Positions 44,470 through 56,215 of a stretch of 64,000 bases of DNA are shown here, one piece after another. The notes beneath the pieces were generated by a model. It had not been told where the DNA came from. It searched no databases and worked only from the letters and a program-made list of their open reading frames with translations. Origin of the DNA: Melastoma dodecandrum (taxonomy: Eukaryota > Streptophyta > Magnoliopsida > Myrtales > Melastomataceae); the NCBI GenBank assembly GCA_029817715.1, contig JARUPY010000397.1, forward strand, positions 7,440,001-7,504,000, given 5' to 3'. Each line of letters begins with the position of its first letter. Position 1 is the stretch's first letter. The position numbers were made by a program, and so were the translations under genes.

Positions 44470-46840
44470 TTAGATTGAACTTGGAACGGCTTCCACCCGA
44501 CCACCCACGCCGTTGCCTAGGAATTTGTACTATACTGTACGGATGTCCATGTGCCTGTACAGTTGACAACGGACGGAAATGAAGTTAGTTCATGTACTTT
44601 GACTCTCGCTTGGGGAGATGAAGTAAAATATCCGCTGGGGAGTTGAGATAGATATGCCCATCTCAATGGTCGTTCTGACTCTATCTGAGGAATGACAAGA
44701 ATTCCGTTAGAGAGCAAATGTAAATGATACTCCCTTTTGGTATTGTTATCTACGGTGAAACTTTGGTTCGAAATTTTCCACCCAACCGCCCGCGCATTTG
44801 TCTGTAAGAATGGGATGCTCATGTACCTACATTAGGCAAAGGACAGATAACAAGTAAGCTCATGTAACTTGTTTTCTATTAAAGTAAGAATGAAGTTTGT
44901 TCATGTAACTTCATTTATATGAAAGGTGAAATAGAGTTTTGATACTTCCCTTTCTGTATGATTTCATCGTTGCATCTTCGTCCGATGGAATCGAAGGCTT
45001 GACGAAATTGTTACTCTTGTTTGATGTCTGTTGTGTGAGGATGCTCATGTACCTATCAAACAGATGGCTAGAAACAAGGAAATTCTTATAATTTGTTTAT
45101 GTTAGAGTAAGAATGAAGTTTGTTCGTGTAACTTCATTTGTAAGAAAAGTGAAGTAGAGTTTTGACACTTCCCTTTTTGTGTGATTTCATCAATGCATCT
45201 TCGTCCGATGGAATCGAATGTTTGACGAAATTGCTTACAAGATTTTGGTTTTGTATCTGTTGTATAAGGTTGTTCATGTACCTATCAAACAGATGACAAG
45301 AAAACAAGTGTCTTCGTGCAACTTGATTCTTTTAGAGTAGAAATGAAAATTGTTCATGTAATTTCATTTCTACTCTAAAAGAATCAAGTTGCACAAAGAC
45401 ACTTGTTTTGAAGTAGTGTAGGGTTTTGGTACTTCCCTTTTGTAAGATTTCGTCATTGCGTCTTCGTCCGATGGAATTGAAGGTTTGACGGAGTGGCTAC
45501 TCTAGTTTTGTATCCGTTGTATAAGGTTGCTCATGAACCTATCGAACAAATGACAAGAAAACAAGTGTTTTCGTGCACCTTGATGCTTTTAGAGTAGAAA
45601 TGAAATTAGCTCATGTAACTTCATTTATATGAAAGGTGAAGTGGAGTTTTGATACTTCCTTTTTTTGTGTGATTTCATCAATGCATCTTCGTCCGATGGA
45701 ATCGAAGGTTCGAAATTGCTACAAGACTTTTGCTTGAAGCTTTGCCACCCTACCACCCTCGCCTTTATCATAGGAGTTTTGCACCATACGTGTGAGGAGC
45801 TCTTGTACCTGCCCACGAGACAAAGGACGTAAGCGAAATGAGCTCATGTAATTTCACTAAACTTGATGAAGAGAGTAATATTTGTATGATTCTCCCTTTT
45901 CATGTGTATTGTCAGTGTTCTTTGCCCCAGTTGACTCCCTGGGGAAATAAAGAAGTTTGCTGATGAAGATTGTTCTGAAGCGTTGGTTTGAAACTTCATC
46001 GTTTGTCTTTGTTGTATGCTTAAGACGCTCATGTATTTTCATGTAATTTGTTGTCTTGTTGTCTTGTTGATCATGAGTATTGTTTCGACGCTTTGATTCG
46101 AAAGTTGTCTTGATTGGCATGATAGGATGTTGTTGTATCTTCTCGTCCGCCTAGGTTGTTTATGTGCCTATGAGACAAGCCGAAGGGCAAAACAAGTAAG
46201 TTCGTGTAACTTGTTTTGTAAAGAAAGCATTTGTTAAGGAACATATGCTCCCTTTCATGTTATTTGCCATTTTATCAACTGAGAGTTATCCAAGATTACT
46301 CAGTCTCGTCCCAGGATAGCTTGGAGATATGCCCCAGAGTCGCTCGGAGGTATGTCAATGATCACTCGGAGATTTGCCCCAGGATCGGTCCGGGATTTGC
46401 CCCCAGAATCGTTTGGAAATTTGTCACAGGATTGTTCTCGTGTTGTCGTCGTCATTGTTTTACCAACGAAGGCTGTCTCGAAACTTTGGCTCGAAACGTT
46501 TCCACCCTACCACCCTCGCCTTCGTCGTCTGCCTAGGATGCGCACGTACCTATGAGACAAGCCGAAGGGCAAAACAAGTAAATGTAACCTGTTCTGCAGA
46601 GAAAGTATTAGTTGAGGAACAAATACTCCCCTTCATGTAGATCGTCGTTTTGTTGACAACGAATGATATTTTGAAGCTTTGGCTCAAAACAGTTTCAAGG
46701 CTTTGGCTCGAAACTTTACCACTCTGCCACCCACGCCTTCGTCAACATGTGACAAGGGCTAATATAAGTAAGCTCATGTAACTTATTTTCATAAATAGGG
46801 AAGTATTGATCAAGGAACGAGTACTCCCTTTCATGTGATT
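44470..46840. repeat. Array of degenerate repeats, units of about 220-340 bp
   Basis: Recurrent blocks include TTGGCTCGAAACTTT..CCACCCT.CCACCCTCGCC, CATCTTCGTCCGATGGAATC (three to four times between 44960 and 45700), CTCATGTACCTAT..GACAAG and CATGTAACTTCATTT. Spacing between equivalent blocks at 44888, 45109, 45341 and 45599 is about 221, 232 and 258 bp. Copies are diverged and have internal losses. Confidence 0.7.
45301..45409. repeat. Near-perfect long hairpin: 48-bp arms, 13-base loop
   Basis: 45301-45348 and 45362-45409 are reverse complements with a single mismatch (C at 45315 against A at 45395). The loop is 45349-45361. The arms contain the repeat-unit words ACTTGATTCTTTTAGAGTAG and AAATGAAA, so the hairpin arose by inversion of part of one repeat unit. 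Confidence 0.9.
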
Positions 46841-47589
46841 GTAACGTCGAAGAACGCCTACATCGATTGTTTATGACAGTTCTCTCCGTTAAGATGATTG
46901 ATCTTCAATTGAATGTCGTGAATGTGCAAAGTTGATAAAGCTATGCGGTGGGCTTGGGTGGGGATTGGCCACTCATGTAGTGGGCCGAGGTGCTTGTTTT
47001 TCGTAAATGAGTGTTGCGGTGACTGACCTTCTCCTTTTTTCTTTGGTGAGAGTCGGTGGTTGACTACGGTCGAGATGACCGCTTGGGTGTCATAGGGAAT
47101 TCAAATGGAATTGCCCCAGTCAAAGTATGCGTCGTCGTTTGGTAGACATCATGTTCTTTGATATTGGTAAGCTGTTGCGTGAGCCCTAGACGAGTCATCT
47201 TGTACCAGTTGCGCTATGTGCTCGTCGTCGCTTGAAGAATATGGTCCATGTTCATGTTTTTGTCGTTGGGATGCTGTGAATCCGGCATTCGTCAAGTTCT
47301 TGTTGTCGAAGAAACGATGTGGTTGAATGAAGTGTTCGTTTTGGGGGGTTGATTGCTCGCAGCTGTCCTGATCTCGCGATGCCGTTGTGAATGATGGGGT
47401 TTGCCCCTTGTGCTGGATTGTGTTGTTGAGTTGTAAGATGTGGAATTGCCCATGTTTGGAATGATCTTTCTGTTGGTGCCAAAGTTATGGCGATTGATGA
47501 TTAGGGGCGTGATGTTCCCGGCGTGTCTGATCTGAGCATGTCTGTGGATATGGGCTCGCAATTAGCTCCGATTTTTACTGTGATTGGCC

Positions 47590-47900
47590 GGTGAGATGTA
47601 ACCTCCTTGAGGTTTTCATGTTGTTGTAGATTTGGCTCTAGACCTTGACAGCCGTTAAGGGATCCTTGGTCTTCATGTCGTTGGATTGTATGATTTTGGG
47701 CCTTGGTATCCATCAATGGATCTCGTGTTTTTGTATGTCTGGTTATGACTTTGGCCTTTGATAGCGATCAGGAAATCCTTGGTCTCTAAGTTGTTGTTCA
47801 TCAGGTTTTGGACTTTGGCAGCCGTCGAGCATCTTTGGTCTCCATGTTGTTGCAAGTAGTTTGGTAGCCATCGAGTGCTTATTGGTGTTCTTGTGTTTGT
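47590..47900. repeat. Short degenerate tandem repeats, about 60-70 bp
   Basis: Four to five diverged units carry the order ACTTTGGCAGCC.TCGA, GGATCCTTGGTCT, CATGTTGTT, as in TTGACAGCCGTTAAGGGATC and TTGGCAGCCGTCGAGCATC. Confidence 0.6.
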
Positions 47901-48686
47901 AAATTTGTAATTTTCACATCTTGTCCCTAGTCCCGTTCGATGATCCATGTTGGAGAATTAAACCTTGAAAAGACAATAGAGAGAATGTTTGAATTAGCAT
48001 CATGCAACAGTGTAATCGATGCATGATAAGTTTTTGATGTTGAATCACACTCGTATATGCATAAGAATATGCATTACGTAATAGCAATTGTAAATGAGAC
48101 GTAGTGATGCAATGGAGCAGAACTGTGGATGACATGATAATGTAACTACTGCAATCAAACAGATACACGTGGTCATGCGAATGTATGAATACAGTAAGCA
48201 GTAAAATAGGTAGGGATAGGAGAAATGAAGGTTGTTGAAGCCCATTGTAATAAACTCCACCCAACTGCAAAACGAGCAGTGTTAATTTTACCGTTATAGC
48301 AGAAAAAGCGTACCTGAACCTGTCCCTGCACGAGTAGCAGTCACTTAGTAACAAGCAAATGCACGTGCGGCGTCTCGTACCTGTAGTGGGCAACCAATTC
48401 TAGACTCGGATGGAGGTTTCTAAGACCTCCCTCGGACTAAGGGAAGCGGGTCCCGGTCCATAGCCTACGAGCCGCAGGAAGCAGCGAGGCCGTGCCTTTC
48501 AGTGACCCCTAAAGATCCTAGTCCCGGGTATAGGGACTTACATAAGTATGCCTAATAAAGCGGTAAACAAACACAGGTAGGAGATCATACAAAGGGCACC
48601 GAGCCAATTAATTACATGTGCAAATAAATAACTCCCCTCCGCATGTGGTTTGTAAAAGGTTTTCGGTAGCAATCCACATGTGAAGT

Positions 48687-48705
48687 GTCCCCAGCGGAGT
48701 CGCCA
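48687..48705 (-). other. Primer binding site of the LARD-type element (Tat type)
   Basis: On minus, TGGCGACTCCGCTGGGGAC lies seven bases inside the LTR end. This is the primer site known from Tat/Ogre-group retrotransposons. It fixes the element's orientation and links it to a Tat-type autonomous partner. Confidence 0.85.
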
Positions 48706-48712
48706 TCCGGAA

Positions 48713-51700
48713 TGTACGCGCGCCCTCCGGCCTAGCACGCGGGAGGCGGTTCGAGCAGCCCGAGGATCCGGGCACGCACCCCCGAGGCCCAGTCCGGTCG
48801 ATGTTACTGCTCGAATGCCGGACGCTGTGGAAAGGGAACCAGGGTTGGGCCTTCCCTTGATTCACGAACGGGTCTTCGGGACGTTTCGCCAACCATCTCC
48901 AGTTCCCTGAAAGTGGCGAGCGAAAGGCTGCGTTAAGACCTCACTCGCGAATTTTTAGGAAGGCCTAAGGAGCGGCTCGGTCTGCCGTCACCTCATCCTA
49001 AATGGCTCCGAAAAAGGGTGTGGTGTTTAGTTTTAGCTTTGGAAAGCTTGTTCGGAGTCGCCACGGACTTTAAAAAAAGGAGTATGATTTTAAGTCGGAA
49101 AAAATCAGAGTTTGGGTTCGGGGATTCCTTTTTACTAACCTTTATATTCTACAACATGCGAAAAGGGTAGCGATTTGTCCAAAAAAAGTTTACCTTTTGA
49201 TTAACGGGTGTTGGGCCGATCCAGGAGTAGGCCGGACTCTTATCGACGTTTTAACGGGCGTTGGGCCCGACTTTAAGTTGGTTGAATTAAAACAAACATG
49301 CGACGTAAAACCTAAAGCCTAAACATGCGCGCAACCACAAACAATTATTTAGATCAAAAGGGGCGGGGAAGGGCGGTGATTGCAGGCCTATACACTTGGG
49401 CCCGCAATCCGTTACAAGTGGGCTTTAAATAAAATTCGGGAAGGCCCGCACCTCCCCTTTGTACCTTTGATTGAAGGGTGGGGCCACTTTAAACCTTCGG
49501 GCCCGCGGTTTTTAGGCCGGGGTAGATCCACGCGGTTTGATACAGGCGCCTTCGAGTTAATCTTCGAAATGTTGGAGTTGATCTTCGAGGATTAAGTGCT
49601 CGATGTACATACAAGGAAAACAAAGAAGTTGTCAGAAAGTCCAAATTTAAATCGAAAGCAATGATTAGGACTTAACAAGGTAAGAGCGATACTTACGGGG
49701 CGTTGTGAGCCCGTTGATGTCGATCGTCCGCATCGTCGAAGGATGACATTCCGTATGAATCGGAGATGTGCACTTGGTGTGAATCGTCGATGATATCCGA
49801 GAAGTTTAGCCGTGTTTTACATGCAAAACAAAGGAAGATGAATGTTAGTGATCCACGTTGAGTAATAATTCACAAGAATATAATAAACTTAAGTAACAAC
49901 GTAACAAGAATTTTAAAAATGAATAGTCCAGATTGTGTTCAATTATAAGTTGTTAATGAAAATCGGAAGAGAATAATTGATTTTTAAAACAAAACGGTTC
50001 ATCAAAACCTATAATAATTTAATCAGAAACGGATTTATTAAAAAGGGAAATTTTCTTACCTTCGAAATTGAAGTGCCGTAACTCACAAAAATGGGTGACC
50101 TTTCTCTTCAGTTCGAAACTCCCGAATCAGATATAGGTTGAAGCTGGTCGAGTCGTCGTTGGTCAGGGAACGCAAAGGAACATATTTTGACACTCCCCTG
50201 CTGATGGATTTCCGTTCCCGAAGTTCCTCGAAGCCGTCGTGTTGAGTTTGGCACAGGAGGAAGGTCACAATCTGCTGCTAACCCCGGGAAGGTGATAGCT
50301 TGCGATAGAAAGCTGCCTTGGGGCTGAAGCACTCTAACGTAAGGATGGAAAGCCACCGGGTCTGAAGGCGCCGGGGTGGAGAGGCAGATCCGGCGTCGGA
50401 ACTCCTTGGCGAATCTGGAGCTGGGGCGGGTCGGGAGTCCGAGGCGGTTCGGGGATGGCCAGATCCGGGGTAGCACCGGGGAACAGGTTGCCGCTGGGGG
50501 TTCTGGGCGCCGAAACGAAGGTGGGTCATCTCTGTAGACCTCGGGGGCGCTGGGAAAGGCGAGTCTCCTACTGCTAACTCCGGAGACGGCGAGGATTTGG
50601 GCTCAGAGAGGCGACAAAGGAGCTCCGATGGATCTGGGAAGGAGTCGTCGTCGTTAGCTGTGAGCTTCATTGCCAGAACCGAACAGAGTTGCCGCCGCGG
50701 TTGCTGATAAGTCAATCCGAGGTTGTGTTTTGGTTCATGGCTCCACTTCTAGTGAGATGGTCATCGTCGTTTGTTGTTCTTGAGATTAGGGGAATAGCTA
50801 AAGACCTGCGTACTAGAAAGAAAACATCAGTAATAAAGGGGAAGGAACCTCCGCTGAAGCCAAAGGGCCTTGGGAGGTGACTTCCAACGACTCTCTGTTC
50901 CCCAAGAGTGGATGGACGCGGATTATCCTAGAGCTGGCCGCCTAAAAAGGGGGAAGAAAGGAGCACGCCAAAGACTCCTGGGAGGTCGTCATCCTTTCCT
51001 CATAGCCGCCGCTGATGTTTGGAGCGTCGGAGAAGTCTGTTAAATACGGCTGGTCGCTCAGAGACTCTGCGGCAAGGGCTGAAAGTGGTTTTCGTTGTCC
51101 ACGTTGAGGTAGGTTGAATCTGAGTTGTCCGCCAGCATTATCTTCTCCTATTGTTGATGCTGAGTTTGAGTCGTCGCGGGGAGGTTCCACATTGTTGACT
51201 CCCTTACCTTGGCTCAGGATTGTCGGATGATTGCAGCGGAGATGACCAGAGAAGTAAAGAAAATTGAGAGGATTCCCAGAAGAAGAGCTTTCTCTCTGTT
51301 TTTTAGGAAAGGAAACTCTCTCGCTCTCGCTACTCTTTGGGAGCAGGTCCCCAAAATAATAAAACTCTTCCCCCCTAGAAAATCAAGAACGAAGAAAGAC
51401 TCCTCCCAAAAAATGAATTCCACCCCCCCTCTCCTCTCAGGTAATTTTTGCCTTCTGTATCCTCACCTCCCCCTCTTTGTCGTTTTCTTCTTCTCTCCCC
51501 TGGTGAAGGCGCAAACCGTTAAAGGAATATCGTCCTATGGACGTGCATGCCGCGTCCAGGTTGTCAGGGGGTAGGGGGAATATCAGTCCGCTGCTTGCAA
51601 TCGTCTTTGGTGCGCTGCGTCCTGGTGGGTGTGCTGCGGGTGGGATTTTGTCGGGACTGCAGGTTTGGCTTTCATTCCCTCCTTTGGTTTGGGCTTGGGC

Positions 51701-52943
51701 CATGATATGATTTCACAGATTTTGTATGGCTTTTCTTTGGGTCGGGTTAGGGTTTGATCGACTGGGTTTTATTTTTCTTTCTTTGGTTCTCTTTGTTTGG
51801 GTTGTGGTTGAATTTGGTTCACCCCTTGTCCGGCCTCTTTGGTTTGGTTTTGGGCTGGGTTTGGTAAATTATTGCGGGCTTGGCTTGGCCTCCTCGCTCT
51901 TTTGTTTTGGGTTGGAGTTTGGGCAAGTTAGCTGAAACTGCTGGGTAGAGGATGGGCAGCCTGGTTGGTGCCAGAACTCGCTGCCGAAGTTGCTGGTGTG
52001 GACGTCCATTCAATGCTGGTCTAGAGTTGATAGGTGGGAACGACTTGTGGTATATTTGATTGCTGTTGATATTGATGCTGATGCGGCATGGACAGGTCGA
52101 AGGACTGTCGTTACTGATGTTAGAGTAGCCGCATATGCGATAGTTGTTGATGGGTGCCTCAAGAATCGATGGAATAATCCCATTCCCAACTACGAAGAAC
52201 TCTTGACATGCTGCATATGCAATGGGGATGCAGCCTGGACTTGTTCATTACTGGTTGAAGAGACGGTGGTCTTTGGACTACCACTCTTAGATACGGATGA
52301 AGCCATGGGTGATCCGACAACCGCTGGCTGATGGCGTTCGGATTCGAGTAGGAGCCGCTGCAGTTGCAACAGGTTGATGTTGCTTCGGTTGGCAGTAGAC
52401 AGCCTCGAACCGTCATGCTGGGGTATCAACTGTGGCTGCTGCTTCTTCTTGCTAATGTTGTTGCGGGGGTAAGAGCCAATGGTACTGTAGAAGAAGCTGG
52501 CTTGGTGACGTCTTGCTTCGAGCGGCATCCGTCGCAACCGCAACAGATTGCTGCTGCTTATGAAGTTACGACCGCGTCTGGGGATGTTGTTGCTTTCGCT
52601 GCATCTACTGAAGCTGTTGCAGAAATTGGAGTTGCAGTTGCAGTTGAGGGAGTAGTTGCTGAGATGACTGAAGATTTGCTTTCAGGCTTGCTGAAATTTA
52701 TGGCAATTGTATGCATGCCAGGGATATTGTAAATGAATAATTGATTCATTTGTTGTTAGTCAAACCCACTCAATGAATCTGGCTTTGGATTCCTACGTTT
52801 TTTGGATACAATCTTCTTGCTTTTATGAAGTTTGGTAATTTGCCAATTGCAGCATCTCAGGCGGAAAATACGGCTCTTGTGATACAATGTTTAGAACATC
52901 AAATGCGGAATGTACTCTCTCGCGGCCAATTTGAGGTATTACA
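48713..52943 (-). repeat. 5' LTR of the LARD-type element
   Basis: It is 4,231 bp and matches the other LTR at an estimated 95-97 percent outside indels. It retains about 146 bp (near 52153-52298) that the 3' LTR has lost. A second primer-site-like word (minus strand, TGGCGACTCCG) lies inside each LTR copy, at 49053-49063 here, 39353-39363 in the other LTR and 11259-11269 in the solo-like copy. Confidence 0.92.
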
Positions 52944-52948
52944 GTGAT

Positions 52949-54170
52949 CAGCTAAGTCCCCCTCTCTATGTCCCAGTCATACTCTACTACCCCTTTCTTC
53001 CATATCCCCCACACTTCTCCTCTTCCACCGACAAGATACTTCGTCTCATGTCATCCCTCTCCTTGCTTCTCTCTCGTTTTTGTCCCTTCGCCGGAAGGAT
53101 CAAGGATAACCTCTCCATCCACTGCAACGATGAAGGGGACCTATTTCCTCGAGGCAATGGTTGACCGCGAGCTGTCCGAGGTTCTCTCTGGTCCGGACCT
53201 TGGAGCGCTTAGGATGCTATTTCCCATTGAGATGGAGTCGACAGACGCAAGCTGGGTTTATCCCTTTCTCGTTCGGGCAAACATCTTTGCATGTGGAGGC
53301 TTGGCACTTGGGATTTGCATTTCCCACAAGATTCCTGACAGGACCACCTTGAGCAACTTCATCACATCCTGGGCGAACATAGCCATCGACCCAGATGGCA
53401 TCTCCGAGCATCCTCGGCTTGATGCATCGACCATCTTCCTGCCATCAAGCCATCTGCTCGATCTTTTGGTGGCGGATCTCCCTAAGGATAAAAGCAAAAC
53501 TCCGAGATACGTTTTTAAATCGGAGATGATCGCCGAGCTCGTCGAGTCGCTGAAGAGCGAGCGCGTTGTGCAGCCGACACGGGTAGAGGCTGTGTCCTGT
53601 CTCCTGTGGTGGTGTGTAACGCGGGCATCAGGGAGGTGTTCTGGAACGCCGACGGGACGGAGAACCATGCTCGCTCATGCAGTGGACCTACGTCCAAGGA
53701 TGTCAACCCCAATTACAGACAACACAGTCGGCAACCTCGCCACTGTATTCGCAGTGGAGATGGACAAGGATACCACGGGCCTGAGGGAGTTGACAGCGAA
53801 ACTTAGGGCAGAGAAGGATGAGTTTCTCGAGAACTTCGTGAAGACAAAGATGGTTAGTGAAACCGCAGTAGCAGCCTTGATGAGGACTTTTGAAGAGCAA
53901 GGGACCCTCATGCACAACGAAGAAGTCGAATTATGCCGGTGTAGCAGCTGGTTACGACTAAACATGTACGAAGCAGATTTCGGGTGGGGGAAGCCGATAT
54001 GGTTGAGCTTGGTGAACATGCCTTACAAGAACACCATGATACTGATCAACAGGAGAGGCAGGGACGGGGTCGAGGCATGGTTGACTCTTCAGGAAGATCA
54101 TATGGTTAGGCTGGATCACGATGAGGAACTGCTTCACTTTGCGTCTTTGAACTCGAGAGTCGTGTGGTGA
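52949..54170 (+). pseudogene. BAHD acyltransferase, split gene, part 2
   Basis: It continues codon 33 of the gene started at 38917 (QLSPPLYVPVILYYPF). The frame changes at a run of four G (53135-53138), where one extra base moves IHCNDEG into the frame of TYFLEAMVDRELSEVL. From there the frame is open to the normal stop at 54170. HxxxD is HKIPD (53325-53339) and DFGWG is at 53976-53990, so both family motifs survive. Whether the frameshift came before or after the insertion is unknown. The 400-codon open frame from 52968 has a false N-terminus before the frameshift. Together, parts 1 and 2 would be of normal BAHD length. Confidence 0.92.
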
Positions 54171-56019
54171 TGGTGATAGTGATAGACTATCTCTGTGTTT
54201 GTGTGCCTCTAAGGAATTATCGAACGTGTTTTTTTTACATGATCCACAAAAGTTTATCGTGTCCCGTCCTTCAAATTTCATGGCAACTATTAGCATCAAG
54301 TTATATGTTAAGTTTTCTTTTGCTAATAAAAATTGTGAGGGTGGATAGGATATCATCCCTGAGCATCACGTGGATTTGTTCCATTTTATAGTTAAAAAAA
54401 AATTACGGAATATGATATAAATTTCAAAATTAATAAGTTGAATTTTATATGTTTAAATTTTAAAAATTTAAAAAAATGAATAAATAAAACGAGAAGTCGA
54501 ACTTACCGACTTTCTCAAGAGGACTTTTTGGAAGTCGAGCTCTATAAATTGGAGTTCATTCTTGGGGTGTGTTCGACTTGGAGACTGTAATTCAAGAATT
54601 TTGAAACTCCTTATCCTATTTTGTGTGTCATTTTCGGGTGACATGGCTGATGAACTGCGATTACCTGATCTAAAATGAAAACTATTTAACTAAACATCAT
54701 TGTGGCCTTCCGAAAAATAATAGGAAAAGGTCAAACCCGAGATTCTCATTGGATGTCCCCAATCTTAACAATCTTGGGATTAAAAGAACTGGGGGACAAT
54801 AACAAAGGCATGAATCGGAGTCCAAAGATTCGATTCGGAGCGACGACTAAAGTGTATATTTATATATATATGCGAAAACCCAATCTTTTATTACAATTGT
54901 TGTCTGTATAAAAGCAAAAGCAAAGACTGTAAGCGGTTGGATGAAAATGTGAGGATCATAAAATATGGCAGAGGGGAGTGGAAGTGTTGATGGACAAAAT
55001 CGGGGATTGGATTTGACTTTGCCCATCCGACCACCTAAACTTGGCGTCATCTATTTGCCCCCCGTTTGTCTTTGTTACCGACAGTTTGATTTTAAATAAT
55101 ACGAGAGAGACGCAGAGTCAACTTCTTATTATTACCACTTCCTCAACTAATAAGAGCTAATCGGGGAAAGGCATCCGCACCACGTGATTACCAGTCATTC
55201 ATATGTCAACCAAGCAGACTCTACATTATTTGGAGCAAGTATGAGCCAATACTGAGCCATTTCTACAAAGAATTTGACTCCCCTTATCAGAGTATGCCCT
55301 CACCATCCTCTTTCCCAAGGACTCCAGGAGTTGCTGATTTGCTCCCTCCAAAGAATCGAGACCCCCTTAGTGATGTCTCTCGAGACCCTCTCACTATCTG
55401 CTGTTATGCATGGCTCTGAGAAATGCAAAGAACATCATTAACTACAAGGATCCATAAAAAGCACACCACAGTTAGCTTAAACTTCTTTTTTTCAGAATTA
55501 AGCCCAAATGTCATTCAACGATTTCCGGGCTTCATCCATGAGGCCTAAGTAATAAAAAAAATACCAGCTTCTTATGCTTACAAGCAGAATTCAGGGACAC
55601 TTCATCCATCATCAAATGTGGTTGCCGTAAACATTGATGGAGCTGGTTGTTGTTGTTGAACAATCTAGCCAAGGTAACGAAGCTCTTTTATTTTTTGCAA
55701 GTTTACAATCATTCGTGTACTTCTGCATAAAGATAGAAGAAGAATCGATATCACTTAAAAATATACTCGGGAAATCTAATTTCCAGGAACTATATCTAAT
55801 TTAACCAAGATCTAACTAACATATTTGGATTAGATGTCTATAGTGATGGAACTATGCAATTGTTTACCCTTAAGCCACACTCCTTGAGTACACTTAAACA
55901 TTAAGCTTACAAATATGGTTACCTGTAAGTGGCTTGAGATTTGCTCAAGTGTCTGCCAAGAAACATTCATCAAGTCTTGAATCTTCTTTGGAGTAGACAC
56001 TGCAAACGGGCAATAGTTA
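54171..56019. other. Spacer, possible exon relics on minus
   Basis: The first ~95 bp are BAHD 3' flank, also present after 35224. At 55280-55620 the minus strand has two AG-ended pyrimidine stretches followed by short frames (for instance LMDEARKSLNDIW), suggestive of degraded exons of an unknown gene. Nothing else is recognised. Confidence 0.35.
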
Positions 56020-56215
56020 AATCAATAAAGAGATCGGTCCTGAGGCAACTCCGAAAAGTCGACCGAGAAAAGGACTTACAGGCGAGAGTGAGTCTAGTAA
56101 AAAAGGGTCTTACGCCAAAAAGGTTTCGAGGCGATGCGCTGTAGATCGCCTTGGACCTCTGCAGGCGGAAGAAAATACAAAGCAACAGGACTACCCTCGG
56201 GGCGATGAGGATGCG

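Larger units (their letters stand above)
43191..48712 (-). other. Interior of the LARD-type element, no coding capacity
   Basis: No frame resembles gag, protease, RT, RNase H or integrase. The longest (47914-48393, minus) is a chance frame rich in L, S and C. A polypurine tract next to the left LTR is not convincing: the minus strand reads CACCAAGGAGTGGCAAAC there. Most of the region is made of two kinds of tandem repeat plus one long hairpin, listed separately. Confidence 0.8.
39013..52943 (-). mobile_element. LARD-type element: 4.2-kb LTRs around a non-coding interior
   Basis: Both outer ends are exact: TGTACGCGCG on the left and GTATTACA on the right, with the duplication GTGAT outside (39008-39012 and 52944-52948). 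The LTRs are 39013-43190 and 48713-52943. The element reads on the minus strand, because the primer binding site lies just left of the right LTR. The 5.5-kb interior has no gag or pol and consists largely of degenerate tandem repeats. Very long LTRs with a long non-coding interior define large retrotransposon derivatives, which move with enzymes of an autonomous partner. The primer site is of Tat type. Length is 13,931 bp. Confidence 0.92.

Noticed and set aside
44820..45800. CRISPR-like array
   Set aside because: Units are over 200 bp and diverged, in a plant retroelement; there are no short conserved repeats with unique spacers.
47914..48393. 159-codon minus-strand frame in the LARD interior
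   Set aside because: Runs of L, S, Y and C, no start context, no motif; a chance frame in AT-rich repeat DNA.
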